64,000 nucleotides of DNA from positions 62,001 to 126,000 of the forward strand of contig CAJNOL010000463.1 in the NCBI GenBank assembly GCA_905250125.1, in the 5' to 3' direction. The DNA comes from Rotaria sordida (Eukaryota; Rotifera; Eurotatoria; Philodinida; Philodinidae). Below the pieces are notes generated by a model that worked only from the letters and a program-made list of their open reading frames with translations, ran no database searches and was not told the origin of the DNA. Shown in pieces: positions 1 to 17,800 of the stretch (its first letter is position 1; the number at the start of each line of letters is the position of its first letter). The translations under genes were made by a program, and so were the position numbers.

Positions 1-496
1 GAATATTGTTGCCAACAAGAATTCGACAAAATGATAACTATCGTGAATTATCCCAAAGTAGGGTTTCTGGAAAACCAAAACCCTGCTTTTCCAACATCCA
101 GAACTCGTAACAGAAAACTTGTTTTAACAGTCTAGAATTATAGAGCAGCCAATTCTCTACAAAATAAGACGTCTTCAAGCTTTCTACGACCTTCCATTCA
201 AAAGCTATAAGCATCACAAAAATCGAGCAAAAGTGAAATTTATGGGAAAATCGACTAAAAAATGCATTTTTTCGATTTTTGTGATGCTTATAACTTTTGG
301 AGAGAAGGTCGTAGAAAGCTCGAAGACGTCTTATTTTGCAGAGAATTGGCTACTCTATAATTCTAGACTGTTAAAAAAGTTTTCTGTTGTGGCTTTTGGA
401 CGTTGAAAAATTAGGATTTAGGTTTTCCAGAAACCCTACTTTGGAAAAATTCATGATGGTTATCATTTTGTCAAATTCTTGTTGGCAACAATATTC
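1..496. repeat. Large imperfect inverted repeat (foldback), left end cut by window edge
   Basis: Bases 1 to about 222 are the near reverse complement of about 275 to 496, with a spacer of about 50 bases centred near 248. For example the first 13 bases (gaatattgttgcc) pair with ggcaacaatattc ending at 496, and both arms contain a GAAGACGTC-type block and a CCCTACTTTGG-type block. The small ORF reading across the right arm is not a gene. The element may begin before base 1. A diverged relative of the right arm lies at 55804-56041. Confidence 0.85.
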
Positions 497-1117
497 TCCA
501 TTCAAATCACTATTTGAATTCTTTCTAGCACCTAAGGCTACGAAAAAAAATCCAAATTACATCTTGTTGAACAATTTTGGGACCCGCTATATATGACTAA
601 ATCTATATAAAAATAAAATTGATTCATTATATTGAATATTTAAATTGCTCTTTTTTTTTTGTTTCATCATCAAGAAAAACTTCGTCGGTTAACACTAAAT
701 CTTTGATATATAAATAAATTAAAAGAGTTTTCTTTAATATAAAAATCAAAATTATTTAATAAAATCGAGAGAAAAACAATTATTTTTTTTTAATAGTACT
801 TATTTTCAGATTAAATTAATCAATAGAATTTTCATGATATAAAAAAAAAGAATCTTTATTTACAACCATACAATAACATCATTTCTTTAAATATGGAAAT
901 TCAAATAAACACAGTATAAAATAGAGGGAAGGAAGGAGAAGAAGATTTCTTAAAAATGAGAATCTATTGTGAATAGATTGACTTTCTATTTTTAAGATTC
1001 AATATTTATCTATCGGACAAAATAAAAAAATTCGTCAAAAATGTAACTCATATATAAAATGAACCACAGAAGTTTCAGACACTTTTTACTGCCCTGTCTT
1101 TTTTGAAATGCAAGGAG
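497..1117. other. AT-rich spacer, no gene seen
   Basis: The first ~95 bases still match the repeat copy at 55.8-56.0 kb, so the repeat unit is longer than its hairpin arms. The rest is low-complexity AT-rich DNA with poly-T/poly-A runs and no supported coding signal. Confidence 0.5.
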
Positions 1118-2334
1118 GTAAATGATATATTTTGAGTGCTGTATAAAGCTAGAATCAAGATCTATACAACCCATATATTCTAGATCTAATTGAGTGTAGC
1201 ATGAAGGAAAAAAAAAGGAATTTCAATTCTTTCTCTAGCAAACAAAAGTTTATAACACTTTTAGTATTTTACCAATTATATCATTATAAAAAATATACCA
1301 TTAGATGCAGAATTGCACGTCCTACATTTTAGTATGAAAAATTTTGACCAATTATTATTTACTACGTAGAGGAATATTTTTGTTACAAAGACCATTATAA
1401 GTTTTGTAGTAATTTATAACTTAAGAATAGGATATATGAGAATTTTATAGTACATATATCATTAGGCAGAGGAAGTTTTCCTCTACAAACCTATACATAT
1501 CTCGTTCTGGAGCAAAAAGCTTATAGCCACCTTTGATTTTCAAATATTCTATTAGAAAGAGCATTGAAAACTGAATAACACTGTTTAAAAAATTTTGCAT
1601 TTTGCAGAGCACACTTTGCTTTATCAAAACAAATCTTTCAATCATCAGATATAACACTCTGAAAATATTAAGATATGGATTAAGTGAAAAGCAGCTGAAA
1701 ATCATCGTTAAAATTAATGATCAAAGATAAAAGAGTTATATCAGATGATTGATACATTGTACAGAAGATTGTAAGATCTTTTTTATTATCAATAGAATTT
1801 TAGTTAAAATGTTTTGAAAAAGAATTCTATTATAAAGAATTATTGGAAAACAAAAATACACAATGTTATTCAGTTTTCAATGTTTTTTTTCTATAATTGT
1901 GAACTAGCTAACATTTTATTTCAAATTTATTTTAGAAGGCAAAAAGAAATTAAAATAACTACCTTAAAGTGCCAATCATTAATGGTAATATGCAAATTAT
2001 TCAATTAAGCAATGGAGAATAGTTAACAGTAAATTCATTTAAGTTTTTTCTGGAAATAGAAATTTTCTGTGTCATGAATTTTTCAAAATCTTTTATACTA
2101 AAATGTAGCACGTGCAATTCTGCATCTAATGGTATATTTTTGAAAATCGTCTCTGTTTTTTTGATAATAATATAATCACTAAAATACTAAAAGTGTCATA
2201 AACTTTTGTTTTTGCTAGAGAAAGAATTGAAGTTCCTTCTTTTTCCTTCATGCTACAATCAATTAGATCTAGAATAGATGACTTGTATAGATCTTGAGTC
2301 TAGCTTTATATAGCACTCAAAATATGTCATTTAT
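1118..2334. repeat. 1.2-kb foldback element with long inverted arms
   Basis: The sequence reads as an imperfect palindrome centred near 1726. The outer block ttgagtgct at 1132-1140 pairs with agcactcaa at 2312-2320. The block around 1200-1345 (atgaagga, ctctagcaaac, gatgcagaattgcacgt) pairs with 2105-2275. Internal blocks around 1555-1575 (cattgaaaactgaataac) and 1640-1660 pair with 1862-1885 and 1735-1755. The arms are several hundred bases long and diverged from each other. ORFs inside it follow the palindrome and show no domain. It is probably a non-autonomous DNA element; no transposase was seen. Confidence 0.8.
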
Positions 2335-2497
2335 ATTTCTTTCTTTTCACATAAATAATATCTTGAATTTTTTCGATTCACTTTAGATATTGAAATGTCA
2401 TATAAAACAAAAATTTATGCAAAATATTTTATTTTATTGTTAGAAAATGTTATATAAAATTTATTTGTAGATATACTAGAAAAAGAAAGTATGTATA

Positions 2498-2727
2498 CAG
2501 GATGTCTCAAAAGTCATTTTACACTTCATGCTGTATACATTGCACATAATTGAAGATTATATATAATTATTCATTAATTATAATTTATAAATAATTGTTT
2601 ACTGTCTGTAAGATATCTCGAGCATGTCTTTGACAATAAATAATGATTTATGAATAATGAAAAACAATTTTCATATGTATCAAAATGTGCACAGTGACAA
2701 GTGTAAAATGAGTTTTGGGACACTCTG
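2498..2727. mobile_element. Mariner-like MITE
   Basis: A roughly 230-bp element bounded by inverted termini. The left end is caggatgtctcaaaagtc and the right end, read in reverse complement, is cagagtgtcccaaaactc; the match continues into attttacac. Termini of the form CAGGGTGTCCCAAAA are typical of mariner-type elements. The left flank is TA; the right flank is CA, so the expected TA duplication is intact on one side only. No transposase is encoded. Confidence 0.7.
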
Positions 2728-3534
2728 CATTTTTGTGTAGTGAAATCTATATCGAGGAAGTTAGACATACAGTTCTAGACAAAAAGCAGCAGTTCCTCAT
2801 GAAATCCTACTATTCTTTATGATATTAAACTGATATTTTGGATGTATGCGTGCGATAGTAACCCTTAATCGCAAGCATCAACTCGCCTTCCATTGGTTCT
2901 TATGTGCTAGAATTATAATTCAGACATCATCTTCCTCTTATGATCATTTTATATTACAAATATTTTCGTCCAACCTCTCATTCGGAATTCCGCCGTCGTA
3001 GCTGTTTCTAACATGAGTCTAGTCAGAAATGACTTTAAAATCAATGAGATATTGTCTTCACATTAAGAATATCAACTGAAGAGCGAATACTGATTTAAGC
3101 TAAACATATAAAACTGCCTGTAGTGCTAGGAAAAAGTAGTAATAGTTTTTGGAATAGAAAAATGATAAAAAAAAATTTTTCGGTAAATATGTTTTTTGAC
3201 AACGAAAAGAACACGCGTAAATCATAACTTCAGTACATGTTAATCAATGAAGAACGGGTTAGTGCTTTCAATCAGGGATTATTATAATATTCACTTGTCA
3301 TAATACATAAATAATCTTTTATTTATTTCACAAAACAATGAATTAATTTTTTTGATTTTGAAACTATCAAAAATTTCAATTATTGCTTAAACATTTATAT
3401 AGCACGATTAAGAAAAATAAATAAATAATTTAAACCGAAACATACACTTTTCATTAGATATCAACTAAGTAAAGAACAAAAAAAAAATTAGATTCGTTGT
3501 TTTTTTCTTTTTTTTCTTTTTCATCTTTTCAAAT
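2728..3534. other. Spacer downstream of the PI4K2 gene
   Basis: AT-rich DNA with no supported gene. It contains the 3' flank of the minus-strand kinase gene, which includes pyrimidine/purine runs just past the stop codon (3480-3534). Confidence 0.4.
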
Positions 3535-6888
<3,354 letters not shown>

Positions 6889-9800
6889 TCTATTTTGAAA
6901 TTAAATTATTTTCTGATAATAAAAAAAAGTAATTGTTTTTTTCTATATGAGCAATTGATGAAGCAAGCTACCTGATTAGTAAAAAAAAATGATGTGTTAA
7001 TATATCCTATGATTAGTTTTAATAATAAAATTAAAAGAAAAAGAGAACATATGAATTTACTTTTCTAACAAATTTATCCATCGTTTTCAATATACGTGAC
7101 CTTAATCATTTCATTATTTTCGTTTTTCAATCGTTTATTCGATTGATTACAGTGATTGGCACATGAATCATCTCAATTTTATATGATTGATGATTAAAAA
7201 ATACTTTCAAATTTGAGACTAATTAAAAACTTTAATAATTTATAAAATATATTTTCGAATTATCGATGAACAATCTTCACATTTCTATTTAGTAATATAT
7301 AAATATTACGATAGATGGCATTATTAATCAAAATATATAAGTATTTACATGAACGAAAATGATTTAATTATGATAAATAAGTACTAATCAATAATTTCGT
7401 GATATAAAATTTGTTACGAATACGAAACTATGTCACATGAACTTAAGGAAGCGACATCTAGATTTTTATGAAAGCATCAGAAAAAGAAATATATTAAATC
7501 ACAGACAATATACTTCATCTAGATATTTTATTTTTAAAAAAGGTAAATATCATACTTAAGAATACGTGATATGTCACTAAAACTAACTTTAGTCAGGAAT
7601 GTTTTAGATCATAAATAACCTATTAGAGTGATATATTTCATATACTATTGATAATAGCTTTTTCAAAATGAGTTTTAGCTTAAGTGCACTGATGAATTTC
7701 AAGTTCGATATTCATTTGTTGATTCATGCATATGTCATTATAAACAAGTGTTTTAATAGTAGATGCATCGAGTAGGAGTAAAACATATTGAATATATGGT
7801 ACTTTCAATATACATGCTGTTTTATATTTTACGCAGTACAATTTGTTTTCAAGATGTTTTCTTAAATAATATTGTTTCATTTTTAAATATTCAGCCTGTT
7901 GAATTTAAGACTAATTTAAATTACTATATTATTTGTTATAGTGAAATTTACTAAATTTTGAGATAGATCAATTTTCTATCAGGATAATTTGTAATCAACA
8001 TTGGTGACAATTTTATTTATAAATTGAATAAATGAGTATCAAAATCAACTGTTTTATCTAGATTTTCTCTTCCGAAAAGACCAAGCTGATTATCTGAAGG
8101 ATGCCATGTTAATGTTCATCGTTTTGATGTAAATTTTTTTTTTTTTTAAAGAATTTCTAACAATAGAGTTTGATATAAGCGTAGCTATTCGATGGATGGA
8201 TAAGAAGAAAGATGAGCGTAGAGCGACCAACAATAAATAAATCAAACTTTCTATGTTGTATGTTTGTTCGCACTATCACCGATACAGTACACATTGTATT
8301 GGATGCACATCTCTAATATAAAAATCTTTAAAAACATCATTCTTTTTAATTGAATGTATATGAGTCATTTCTGGTATCCATTGTACTATTTTTTTTTGCA
8401 AAAGTAATCGAAAAAAAAAGTAAACAGCTACATTTAAAAGTATCATCATCTGATAGAGAATATTTCGAAGTATAAAACTACCAGTCTTTTATTTTGTCTG
8501 ATTTAGAGACCGAAATCTTTCTAGGAACTTATTATACGATCTATTGTCTTATTTGAGTGAAAACTAGTGACATTCAGGTATTAACATGATCCTATAGGTT
8601 TCAGAAGATTTCATTTTGAGTTATGCATCCAGAAGGAGCACAAAAACTATCAGTTTGAGATAATTTCTTTTTTAAATTTTTAGTCAGACAGAAGGGTAGT
8701 ACTAACTAGAGAATTGACCAAATCATCGTAGTTTTTTAATAATTTTGTTCAGAAATAAGTTAGAGTCTTGATATTTACAACATAATTTGTGCTCACCAAT
8801 TGACGCTTGTGTTTAAAAAAATCAGCTCTTAGCTCCTTGTAGTTTGGTCAAGGAATGGGACAAATTATGTGTCACATGCCAATTGACACCACTAAGATGT
8901 AAATTATTCAAAAACAAAAAATGTTAATAACTTTTGATTTTCACTAATCGATAGTGCTCAAATTGATGAATCTTTTTATGGAAACAGATTTGACTTAAAG
9001 TCTTTGTTGGATTCACATTAGGCTTAAAAGGGAGTGGGACACTTTTTTGTTGTTTTCAGGAACCATTGACAGAATGTCAAATTTCTGTGCAATGACAATA
9101 GCTGGAAGGAAAATAAGATTATGAGTAGATAGAGCATTCAAAAATGATATAAAAAAAGCATCCAACCTGAAATCATCATAAAAATGCATCAAAAAGATCA
9201 AAAAAATTGTTTATTTTTAGCATTTTTCGTAAACGAAAATAAAATAGAAACCTGATTTTAGTAGCATAAGTAGAGCATGACTAACAGTTATTTTGGTATT
9301 AATTTCGAGCAATTTGACTGAACAGGAACTGAGAAATAAACAAAGCCATTTTTGACGGTCAACCGGTACAATAGACATCGGAATGACTTATATTTTTATT
9401 TCTGCACTACAAGACCTTTAGACTTTGTTACTTTTATTCTTCATATCTTATCAAATAGAAAAAAAGCATTTAAATGATAAATTATTTTATAAAAAACAAA
9501 ACACTTGAAAAAAATTGTTGTCTATAGTACTTTCCTATTTTCTATCTTCAAACAAATTAGAATCTTATTGTAAAAACAAAATTTTTTTATTATAAAAAAA
9601 AAATATGTCGCGTTAATTCAAAAGAATATATAATATACTTCATTAAAGTTCTATTGAAATAGTAATCAAATTTTCATTTATTGAATCAAACTAAATCATA
9701 TTTCATTGTTTTCAGTATGCGTTAATATCATCAGAATCAAGAAAGCGGAATAATTAGCAATACACGCAATTTTCTAATTTTTCGTCAGAAAGCTCAGTCA

Positions 9801-11645
9801 TCATTGTAGGTATTGTATTAGTATTACAAAAAAAAAAACTAATGCTTAAGTATTAGCATTCGTCTTAAAACTAATACGAACCACCCATTAAAAACTTATT
9901 AGCATACATTGTGATATTCATATAAAAAAGCTTATATCTAGTCAAACATATTAATATATGATGCATAAATCTTTGAAAAAAGTGTCAAACTCTATTATAT
10001 AATATTGCCGACTTCTAAAGCAAGAAAATTTCTTTTTTTTTATTAGAAAGAGCAATGTCTGAACTAGACATATCTTTCTAGAACAAACTTGACGAGAAGA
10101 AAAAGTTCAAAGACAAGCACCTTCAAAAAGAAATTCTTATAACGTTTTTTAACTTAACAAGTACGCATTTGTAAATTCTTTTGAACTATATGAATGAATC
10201 AAAAAATACCTAAAAAATGTAGACCATCAAAAACTCTATCAATGTCAGTTTTAATAAAATTTGTTAGATATTTCTTTGACTTTTTAAATAAAAGAAAAAA
10301 AAAGTTTGATAAATTAAATTTTTATAAAATATGATCTTTTACAGTTTAAAAGAGCATCAATTACTATCTTCAGAAATTATATATGAACTGAATTCTTTTT
10401 TTGTTTTGTATTATTTAATTTTAAAATATTTCAATTCATAGAACATAATTCAAAAAAAACATTTGTTTTTTACTATTACAAAGTGGGCAGATAATGGAAA
10501 AACCTAACATACTCAGTTCTTTTTTAGAAAAAGCTTCTTTTTTTTTTTTTATGTAAAAGCCGAGAGCATATTTAATTTCCTATACATCATTCAGAAGCGC
10601 ATTTTATACGCTACAAAACATTAATATTAAAAATGTTTTTTTTCATTTCTTTTCTGATTTAAAAAAAAATATACAGAGTATAAAAAGTGTTGTTGCTCGA
10701 TAGTTTTCTCTTCGTCAGTTTTGTTCCGGAAAGATATGTCTGGTAGAAAATTTGTAATTTAAACATTTATTTTTTCTAATAAAAGAAAAAAAATTTGTTT
10801 TTTTGATTTAGAACTCAACAATATGGTATGATAGAGTTTCAAAATTTTTTCAAAGACTTCTGCATCGCATATTGTTCATTAGGATCTTCATCCAACAAAA
10901 AAAAATTTTCCAACATCACAGAAAAGTTAAATTCAATTATCACACTTTGACTATATCTGATTTATTAATTATCTAAAAATTATTAACGAAATCATTTTGT
11001 CGAATGATAAATTGTTTTATTATGTATTATTTTGTGTTCGTCATCTTCAATTACAAATAAGTAGACTTATTAAAATGTACCATGTTATTATTTTATTTTA
11101 GTCGAATCTGATATATATATATACAACAAGAAAATTTCAAAATGATCATTCATAACGTAGTGGTAAAGTAAATAGTTTTAACTTTTTATTGTATTAACAC
11201 GATATGTATACATGAAACAATTGATATCATATTATCATTGTTCTATGTGAAAAATCAAAATTGTTTTTGTAAAGATACTTTCATAGTAATAGTATAGTTT
11301 TTTTATTTTTACTTTATATAGAAAAGTAGACTATTTAATTTCTTTCATAAACAGCAATAAAAGGAAGAGATTATGTCAAAAGTTTTCCTACATGGCAATA
11401 TATTATCTCTTAATTTGTCAGCTCACTCTAAATAGTTGAATGTATTATGATTTCCTCTATGGAAGTCTGACGTTTAGAAAGAGCAGATGTTGTATAGGAG
11501 TGCACATTCCAAAATTTTTGTTTGAGGTCATGCAATCAGCTGCTTTTTCTACTCCGACTTTGTACAAGTAGTAGCATAGTTCTTTATTTGTTCTTATTTC
11601 TGCTATTTATTTGAAATATTAAGATATTTTTATATCATCCCACGG
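6889..11645. other. Gene-poor AT-rich region
   Basis: No coding region could be supported on either strand. Short ORFs around 7680-7954 overlap one another on opposite strands and look like chance. A small foldback around 9809-9884 pairs gtattagtattac with the complement of aaaactaatac. The stretch next to 6889 is the PI4K2 5' flank. Confidence 0.5.
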
Positions 11646-11796
11646 CAGCGACGTATTCAGGGGGAATAGTGGGACCGATCCTCCCGAACATGTTTAAATA
11701 CCTGAAGGGAGGTACGGGTTTATTATTTTTCTCAACTTAAAAATTATCTTTTTTCTATGGCGATTCCCCTTAAAAAAATTCTTGGGTACGTCGCTG
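11646..11796. mobile_element. hAT-type MITE with intact 8-bp target site duplication
   Basis: A 151-bp element starts CAGCGACGTATTCAGGGGGAA and ends in ...GGGTACGTCGCTG, so its termini are inverted (CAGCGACGTA at both ends). It is flanked on both sides by the same 8 bases, tcccacgg (11638-11645 and 11797-11804). A CAG(N)GGCGTA-like terminus plus an 8-bp duplication is the hallmark of the hAT superfamily. There is no ORF, so it must have been moved by a transposase encoded elsewhere. The perfect duplication suggests a fairly recent insertion. Confidence 0.9.
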
Positions 11797-11804
11797 TCCC
11801 ACGG

Positions 11805-14800
11805 GATGGAACAAACGGGATTCGAGACTGTTCCGCAGGACTTTAATTATCAGATCAGGTTAAAAATAAGATATACTCTCATCAATTGACAAAAGAATTT
11901 TTTCAGGAAGTTAGTCTAGTTGAGCTCTTTATATGCGCAAATTTTCAGATCAAAATTCGATAGGTTAGTCAAACTTAAATCCTTTTTTTTTGAATGTTGT
12001 TATAAGAAAGTTCTCGAACGACTAAAATTACTTTTCGGTAATCTATTTCTATAAGTAGTCAACTAAAGAAAAATATACAACAGCTTTTTAACATATCCCA
12101 TTTCGTAGAACTTTTTTCGTTGATCATTTTCTTTAAAAAAAAATTTTTTTTCCTATGTTCATTTACAAAATCATGATGCTAAGATCACGATACTAGAGAA
12201 TGGCAAATTATTTCAGAATGTGAAGCTAATTTAACGTTTTCCAGTATTCGAATTCTAATGCCATCATTTGTTCATAAATATCGGAAAATCTTTTTTTTTT
12301 TTACTCACATAATCAGTGAAAAAGCTTCCGTAAAACGACATATGTCAAAAAATATTTTTGCATTTGTTTTTGATTGTCATCATTCAAGAAAGCTAGCAAT
12401 TTATGAATAAAAATGTATAATTCTCTTCAAAAATAAGCTCATCAGTGGAAATATAAAATGTACTTTTCTTTTAACAGATGACTCTTCGGACATTCTATAT
12501 GTTTTTCATATCGTGTTGATTTATCATTTTTGTTGTCTAATCAAGTTAAAATATTCATATCCTGTTATTCATAAAGATCATTAGAGATAATTTTTCACTG
12601 TTAATAATATTAAATGGATGAATGATCAGAAGAATATAACAATGAAATGTGTGCTATCGAGTAGAAACAAAAAAACAAAATACTTAAGTATTTATTTTCT
12701 ATCGTACATAAATATTAGCCGAATTAAAAAAGAAAACAGATAAATTTATTAACGGATAAACATATAAGATAATATATTGTATAAAATTTCTTTGAGAAAG
12801 AGTATCATAATAAAAATATTAAAAAAAAACTGAAGACTATTGATTATATTTGAATAAAAAACCAATTGACATTGTCATTGTTGAGTGTTATTATATCTTT
12901 CAGCTACTACTTTCGAGGCATAATATTCGAAATTTGATACTATTTATTAATGAATGCAAAATTTATGATCACTGTGTCGAGAACAATATAGAAGAGAACA
13001 TTAGATTAAAACATTGACATATCGAATCATCTCTTTGACAACGATAATCGAGAAGAAAGAACGAAGCATAATATACATCTTTTATTTGATAAATAAAGAC
13101 ATAATTCTGTTTGACAGAATTTTACCACTACAAAAATACGATTACTTTTTTTGGTTTGCAATAAATTTCTTTTTCTTTTATTTCAATGATTAAAGAATCA
13201 TAGTTTTTAATTTTATCCTATTGGTAATAGTGTCCCATACATAATAATCCAAAACGTTGAGATTAGAATTCCTTTTTTGATTATCTATGCTTGTCTAGGA
13301 AATGCATCAAATACATCTGCTTGTACATATTAAAGAATAACTTCGATATAATTTTTATGATCCTGTTTATCAAACTATAATTCTTTTTTAAATATTTAAC
13401 TTTTTAATTGATATCTCTACTCGACTTGTCATATAAACATGTTCTAATAAAAAAGTATATTTTTTGCTAATAAATAGAATTTTCTTTAATTAATGAGATT
13501 AAACAAAAAAAAAAGCAAATCTATCATTTACCAAAAAAATAAGTTTGTTTGCAACGTTGAAAATTGATCAAATAGAATTTTGTCTTTCTTTTTAATAAGA
13601 TAAGCTTTTCTTTTGTACATAACTTGTAGAACTTTTTTCAGTTCATCTAGTAGTATATTTTGTTTTCTTAAGAAGTCTCATCAGTTGATAAAAAGACGAC
13701 ATGTAAAAAAAAACCGCTCATTCATTTATGGTCCCATCTTGTCGTGATATCCATTGGCAGGTATAGTCAATCGTTAAGAAAAGTTTTCCAAGATAGTTGG
13801 TAAATTTATAATAGAAAGTTTACAAAAGACGAACATGGATTTAAGCCGATCTTTCAGTTAAAGTAACAATTTAGAAATAATAGGAAAACTGTATAGCATA
13901 GTGCAACTGCATTTTAAATGTTGAGAAATGAATTTTATTCTTTTAAGAAATACTAACAAAAGCCATCTATGATTATATATATTCAAAAATACACATTCTA
14001 TCAAAAAGTAGAGATTTTATATTTAAATTATGATTTTGTTTTTTTTTCTTTTTTATCATAAATCATTATAATAATAAATTTCTACTTATTAATCTATCAT
14101 TCGTATTTGTTTCGATAGACTTGTTTATATAATAAACGCTTAAGTATAATTATAAAATGATATACACCCCTAGGCAAAAATCTTTCTCCCCTTTCTCCAT
14201 CATTCTTTTCGTATAGAACTTCTTCGGTCTCAGGTGAATACTATGTAGTAAAACATTCATAAAATATCAAAAAGAAAAAAAGAAAAAAAGAGATAACCCA
14301 ACCATGAAGTATTCTATCAACCAATTCATTTGCAGTGTGGGGGCTGATTGTATTAAATGACGTATATTCTTTGTTGAAGCACATCGTAATTAATCATAAA
14401 CTATACTAAAATAGTATTTAAATCATTCTTGTAATAAACATTCATTTGAGACCAATAAAGTTCGACACGAAAAGAATGAGAGAGAGAGAGAGAGAGAGAG
14501 AAGGGATGAAAGACCTTTACCTAGGAGTATATCAATGAGAAAAAGCTTTTTTTTCATATAGAACAATAATATTTGTATTATTTTTAATTAAACATGAAAA
14601 ATTCTACGAATTATATAATAATTTCAATTTAATATTATCGAAAAAAAAAACAAATCTTGAAAATTACATTCGTATATTTTATTATTCATATTTATTGAAA
14701 TTTTTGCAAAAAAAAAAATAATAATAATAATATTAGTCACGATCTTCATCAATCAACATCTTTGTGTGTGTTCTATCTTTTATATCCTTCATTAACTAAT

Positions 14801-17800
14801 CACATATGGTATATTCTATAATGTAATGTTCTTTTTTATATTTCAATTCATCTATCATTTCTCATACTCTATATGCATTCTTTCATGCATACATACGTAT
14901 ATTATTCTCATGATTGACATGTTCTCTTAAAGAGAGATCTAATCAATCAAAAGGATGTAGATGTTGTTTGCGATGATTTTTTTGTTTCGAATTTTAAAGA
15001 TGTAAGAAAAACTAATTTACTTAATTTATCTATAAATAGATATAAGAATAATCTCTTATTATAGTAATTAATTTATAAAAACATCTGATTTATGTTATTG
15101 TTTCATTTTATTTGTTTAATCAGTAAATATATTTTTAAATATTACTTACAAAAATAATAATATAATTTTACTCACATCTTAAATGTGTCAATAACATGTC
15201 AATGGTATTAATAGATCTTATCCAATCATAAAATCTTATTCAAAGTGCAATATGAATAAATGTATGTCAAAAATCTATTTTCAGAGTAACGAAAATATAA
15301 ATAGACCTTAATGGTAGGAATTAAGAGAAAGTCTCAATATCTCGTTTTGTCTACTAATTGCTGTGTGGGATCATACTATTTTAATCATTCTCAAGAAAAA
15401 GAAAAAAAGTTTTCTTACATTGAAAAAGAGTTAAATTATGAATAATAACTTGAGATTCTTTCTTTTTTTTTCTATTAAAAAAAACAACAACAATAAATCC
15501 TGTATCGAATTTCCTGTGAATAAGCTCTAAGGATTGTTTATCGCATGCTACATTAAAAATAAAAATATCGAAATATATGATCCATACAATGAGAACAATG
15601 ATCGCGTTTAAGACTAAACTTGAAGATCACTTTAAGTAGGAAAAAAGCAGTTTAAAACATCCTATGCATTATTTAGAAGTTCATGACTTTAGAAAAAAAA
15701 AGCTTATCTGTTTTTTTTTCTATAGAAATAAATCACTAAATACTTTATTTATTTGAATTTATATCTCCATAAAAAAGAAATACCGATAAATTAAGATTAT
15801 TATATTTTCTCATACATAATGTTATTCAGATTTTCTCTTTACGATTATTTATATAATAATAAGTGGTTAACATATTTCAAAATGTTTGTTCATAAAAATC
15901 ATTAGTAGAAACCATAAAATTTATACAAATAACCGTACTACCTGTTAATAATTGTGACTCAATAACATTAATTTCCTAAAAAGACTGACGTCAATACTAT
16001 AAATAGATTAGTCAAAGAAAGATTATAACATTAATTTCTAATATGTTCATTCATATGTGAATAAGACATAGAAACAAATCGATTAATATCCGGATATAAA
16101 TTGAAAAAAAATAATCATCAATCTTTGAGAATTCAAATTTTCTTACTATGAAATAACATTACAAAAAAAAAGAAGATCTTGTTTTTGTCTTTCATATTCT
16201 ATAAATTCATTAAGAATTTTGATTTAAATTTCGAATAGAAAAATTTTTTGTTTTCATTTTCATAGCATAATAGAAAATACTATAGAACTAATTTCCATAT
16301 AAATTCTCTCAATGCCATTAATCTTATGCGTGTTGCATTATTAATTGAATAGAATCAAATAAAATCGAAGACGAAGAAGAAAAAATTATGGAACGACTAT
16401 TTCTCAATTAGAATTAACATCAATACACATCATCTACACTATTTATTGTTAAGCAGACAAAAAATATTCTAGTTGAGCCTTGTTAAAGAGTACACCATGA
16501 GAAAAATCTATTAGCACGCAAAAATAAAGAGATACGAAACAGCAAGATTAGAAATAAAGAGAAAATCTTTTTCTTTTTTCTTTCTATTATTAGTATAGTG
16601 AAGTTTCCAATGACACATGGTGCATCTCTTCTTTCTTATTTTAAGTACTGTAACAACAAGACAATCAATCTCATGCCTTGTCAATTAATAAGACTAAGAG
16701 AAGAAATATGTTTAGACTATATAAAAAAAAATCTCTTATTCTTTTCTCCAATCAAACTCACATAATAAAAGATGAAAAGAAGAAATGCAAAAACAAGTCT
16801 TATTATGCTTTATTCTTCGTACGTAAATTATTATGGTATTTCTAGCACAAAACTTCAATATTTTTGTTAAGATTATTTATTTTAAAAAAAATTTCAATTA
16901 ATTAATCAATCTAGACAGTAAAAATAGAAAATGATTTTTGTTTTTAAAATTAGATAATTAGATTTATATTAGAAAATAAATTCAATATATATATATATTA
17001 ATATAACATGAACAGTTATAGATATATTTATGCAAAAATCAATTTATCTTAAGTTAATTTCGTGTCTAATCGAATAGACGATCAAATTTTTCCTCTTACA
17101 ATTAGATTCAACTGATCTTCCAATGAAGAAATTTTTTTCTAAAACACCTACGGTAAACATTTCTATTTATATTAGAACTAATGATATGTTAGAGCTACGA
17201 TTATAATTTTGATACGTATGTGTATATGATTAGAGATAATTATAATGCTATGATACTAGCACGAATGAACGTCTGCTTTTTTTAGATTGCTCTCAAACAT
17301 TGAGTTCTTTTTTCTTCGATAGGTCGCTGCTATACTTGAATATTTCTCGGCAAGATGAGTGATACTAGAAATATCACTATTTATTGTCTTTTTTTTTGAA
17401 GGGATAGTTCTGTGAAATGTGAAAGACACTTCAAGTTATTCTTTATATACGTCGCGGCATCTTGATCAATTCTTACAACAACCGTGAGTTATCAACATAA
17501 AATTGAAAATGTTTTATCTACTTAATTTAAAGTATTCATGATATAATAGTAAGTTGAATTCTTAAAAATGAATACATTATTGTTTTTCTGTATTTTTAAA
17601 AATCATGGTATCTATTTTAAATGATGTTTACAGTAGATTAATAGTTTGAAGCATTGTTTTTTTCAACATTTCAAGCCTTATTAATCAGTTTGAGTGATTT
17701 TATTTGATTTCCTCTTGAAAAGTATGTTCATTTGAACTATACATGTAAAACTCGAAGAGTTATTTCAAGTATTCAGCTGTTTTTGTTTACACTAAGTGTA

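Noticed and set aside
1445..2008. 86- and 64-codon ORFs
   Set aside because: They lie in the arms of the 1.2-kb foldback and mirror each other's sequence.
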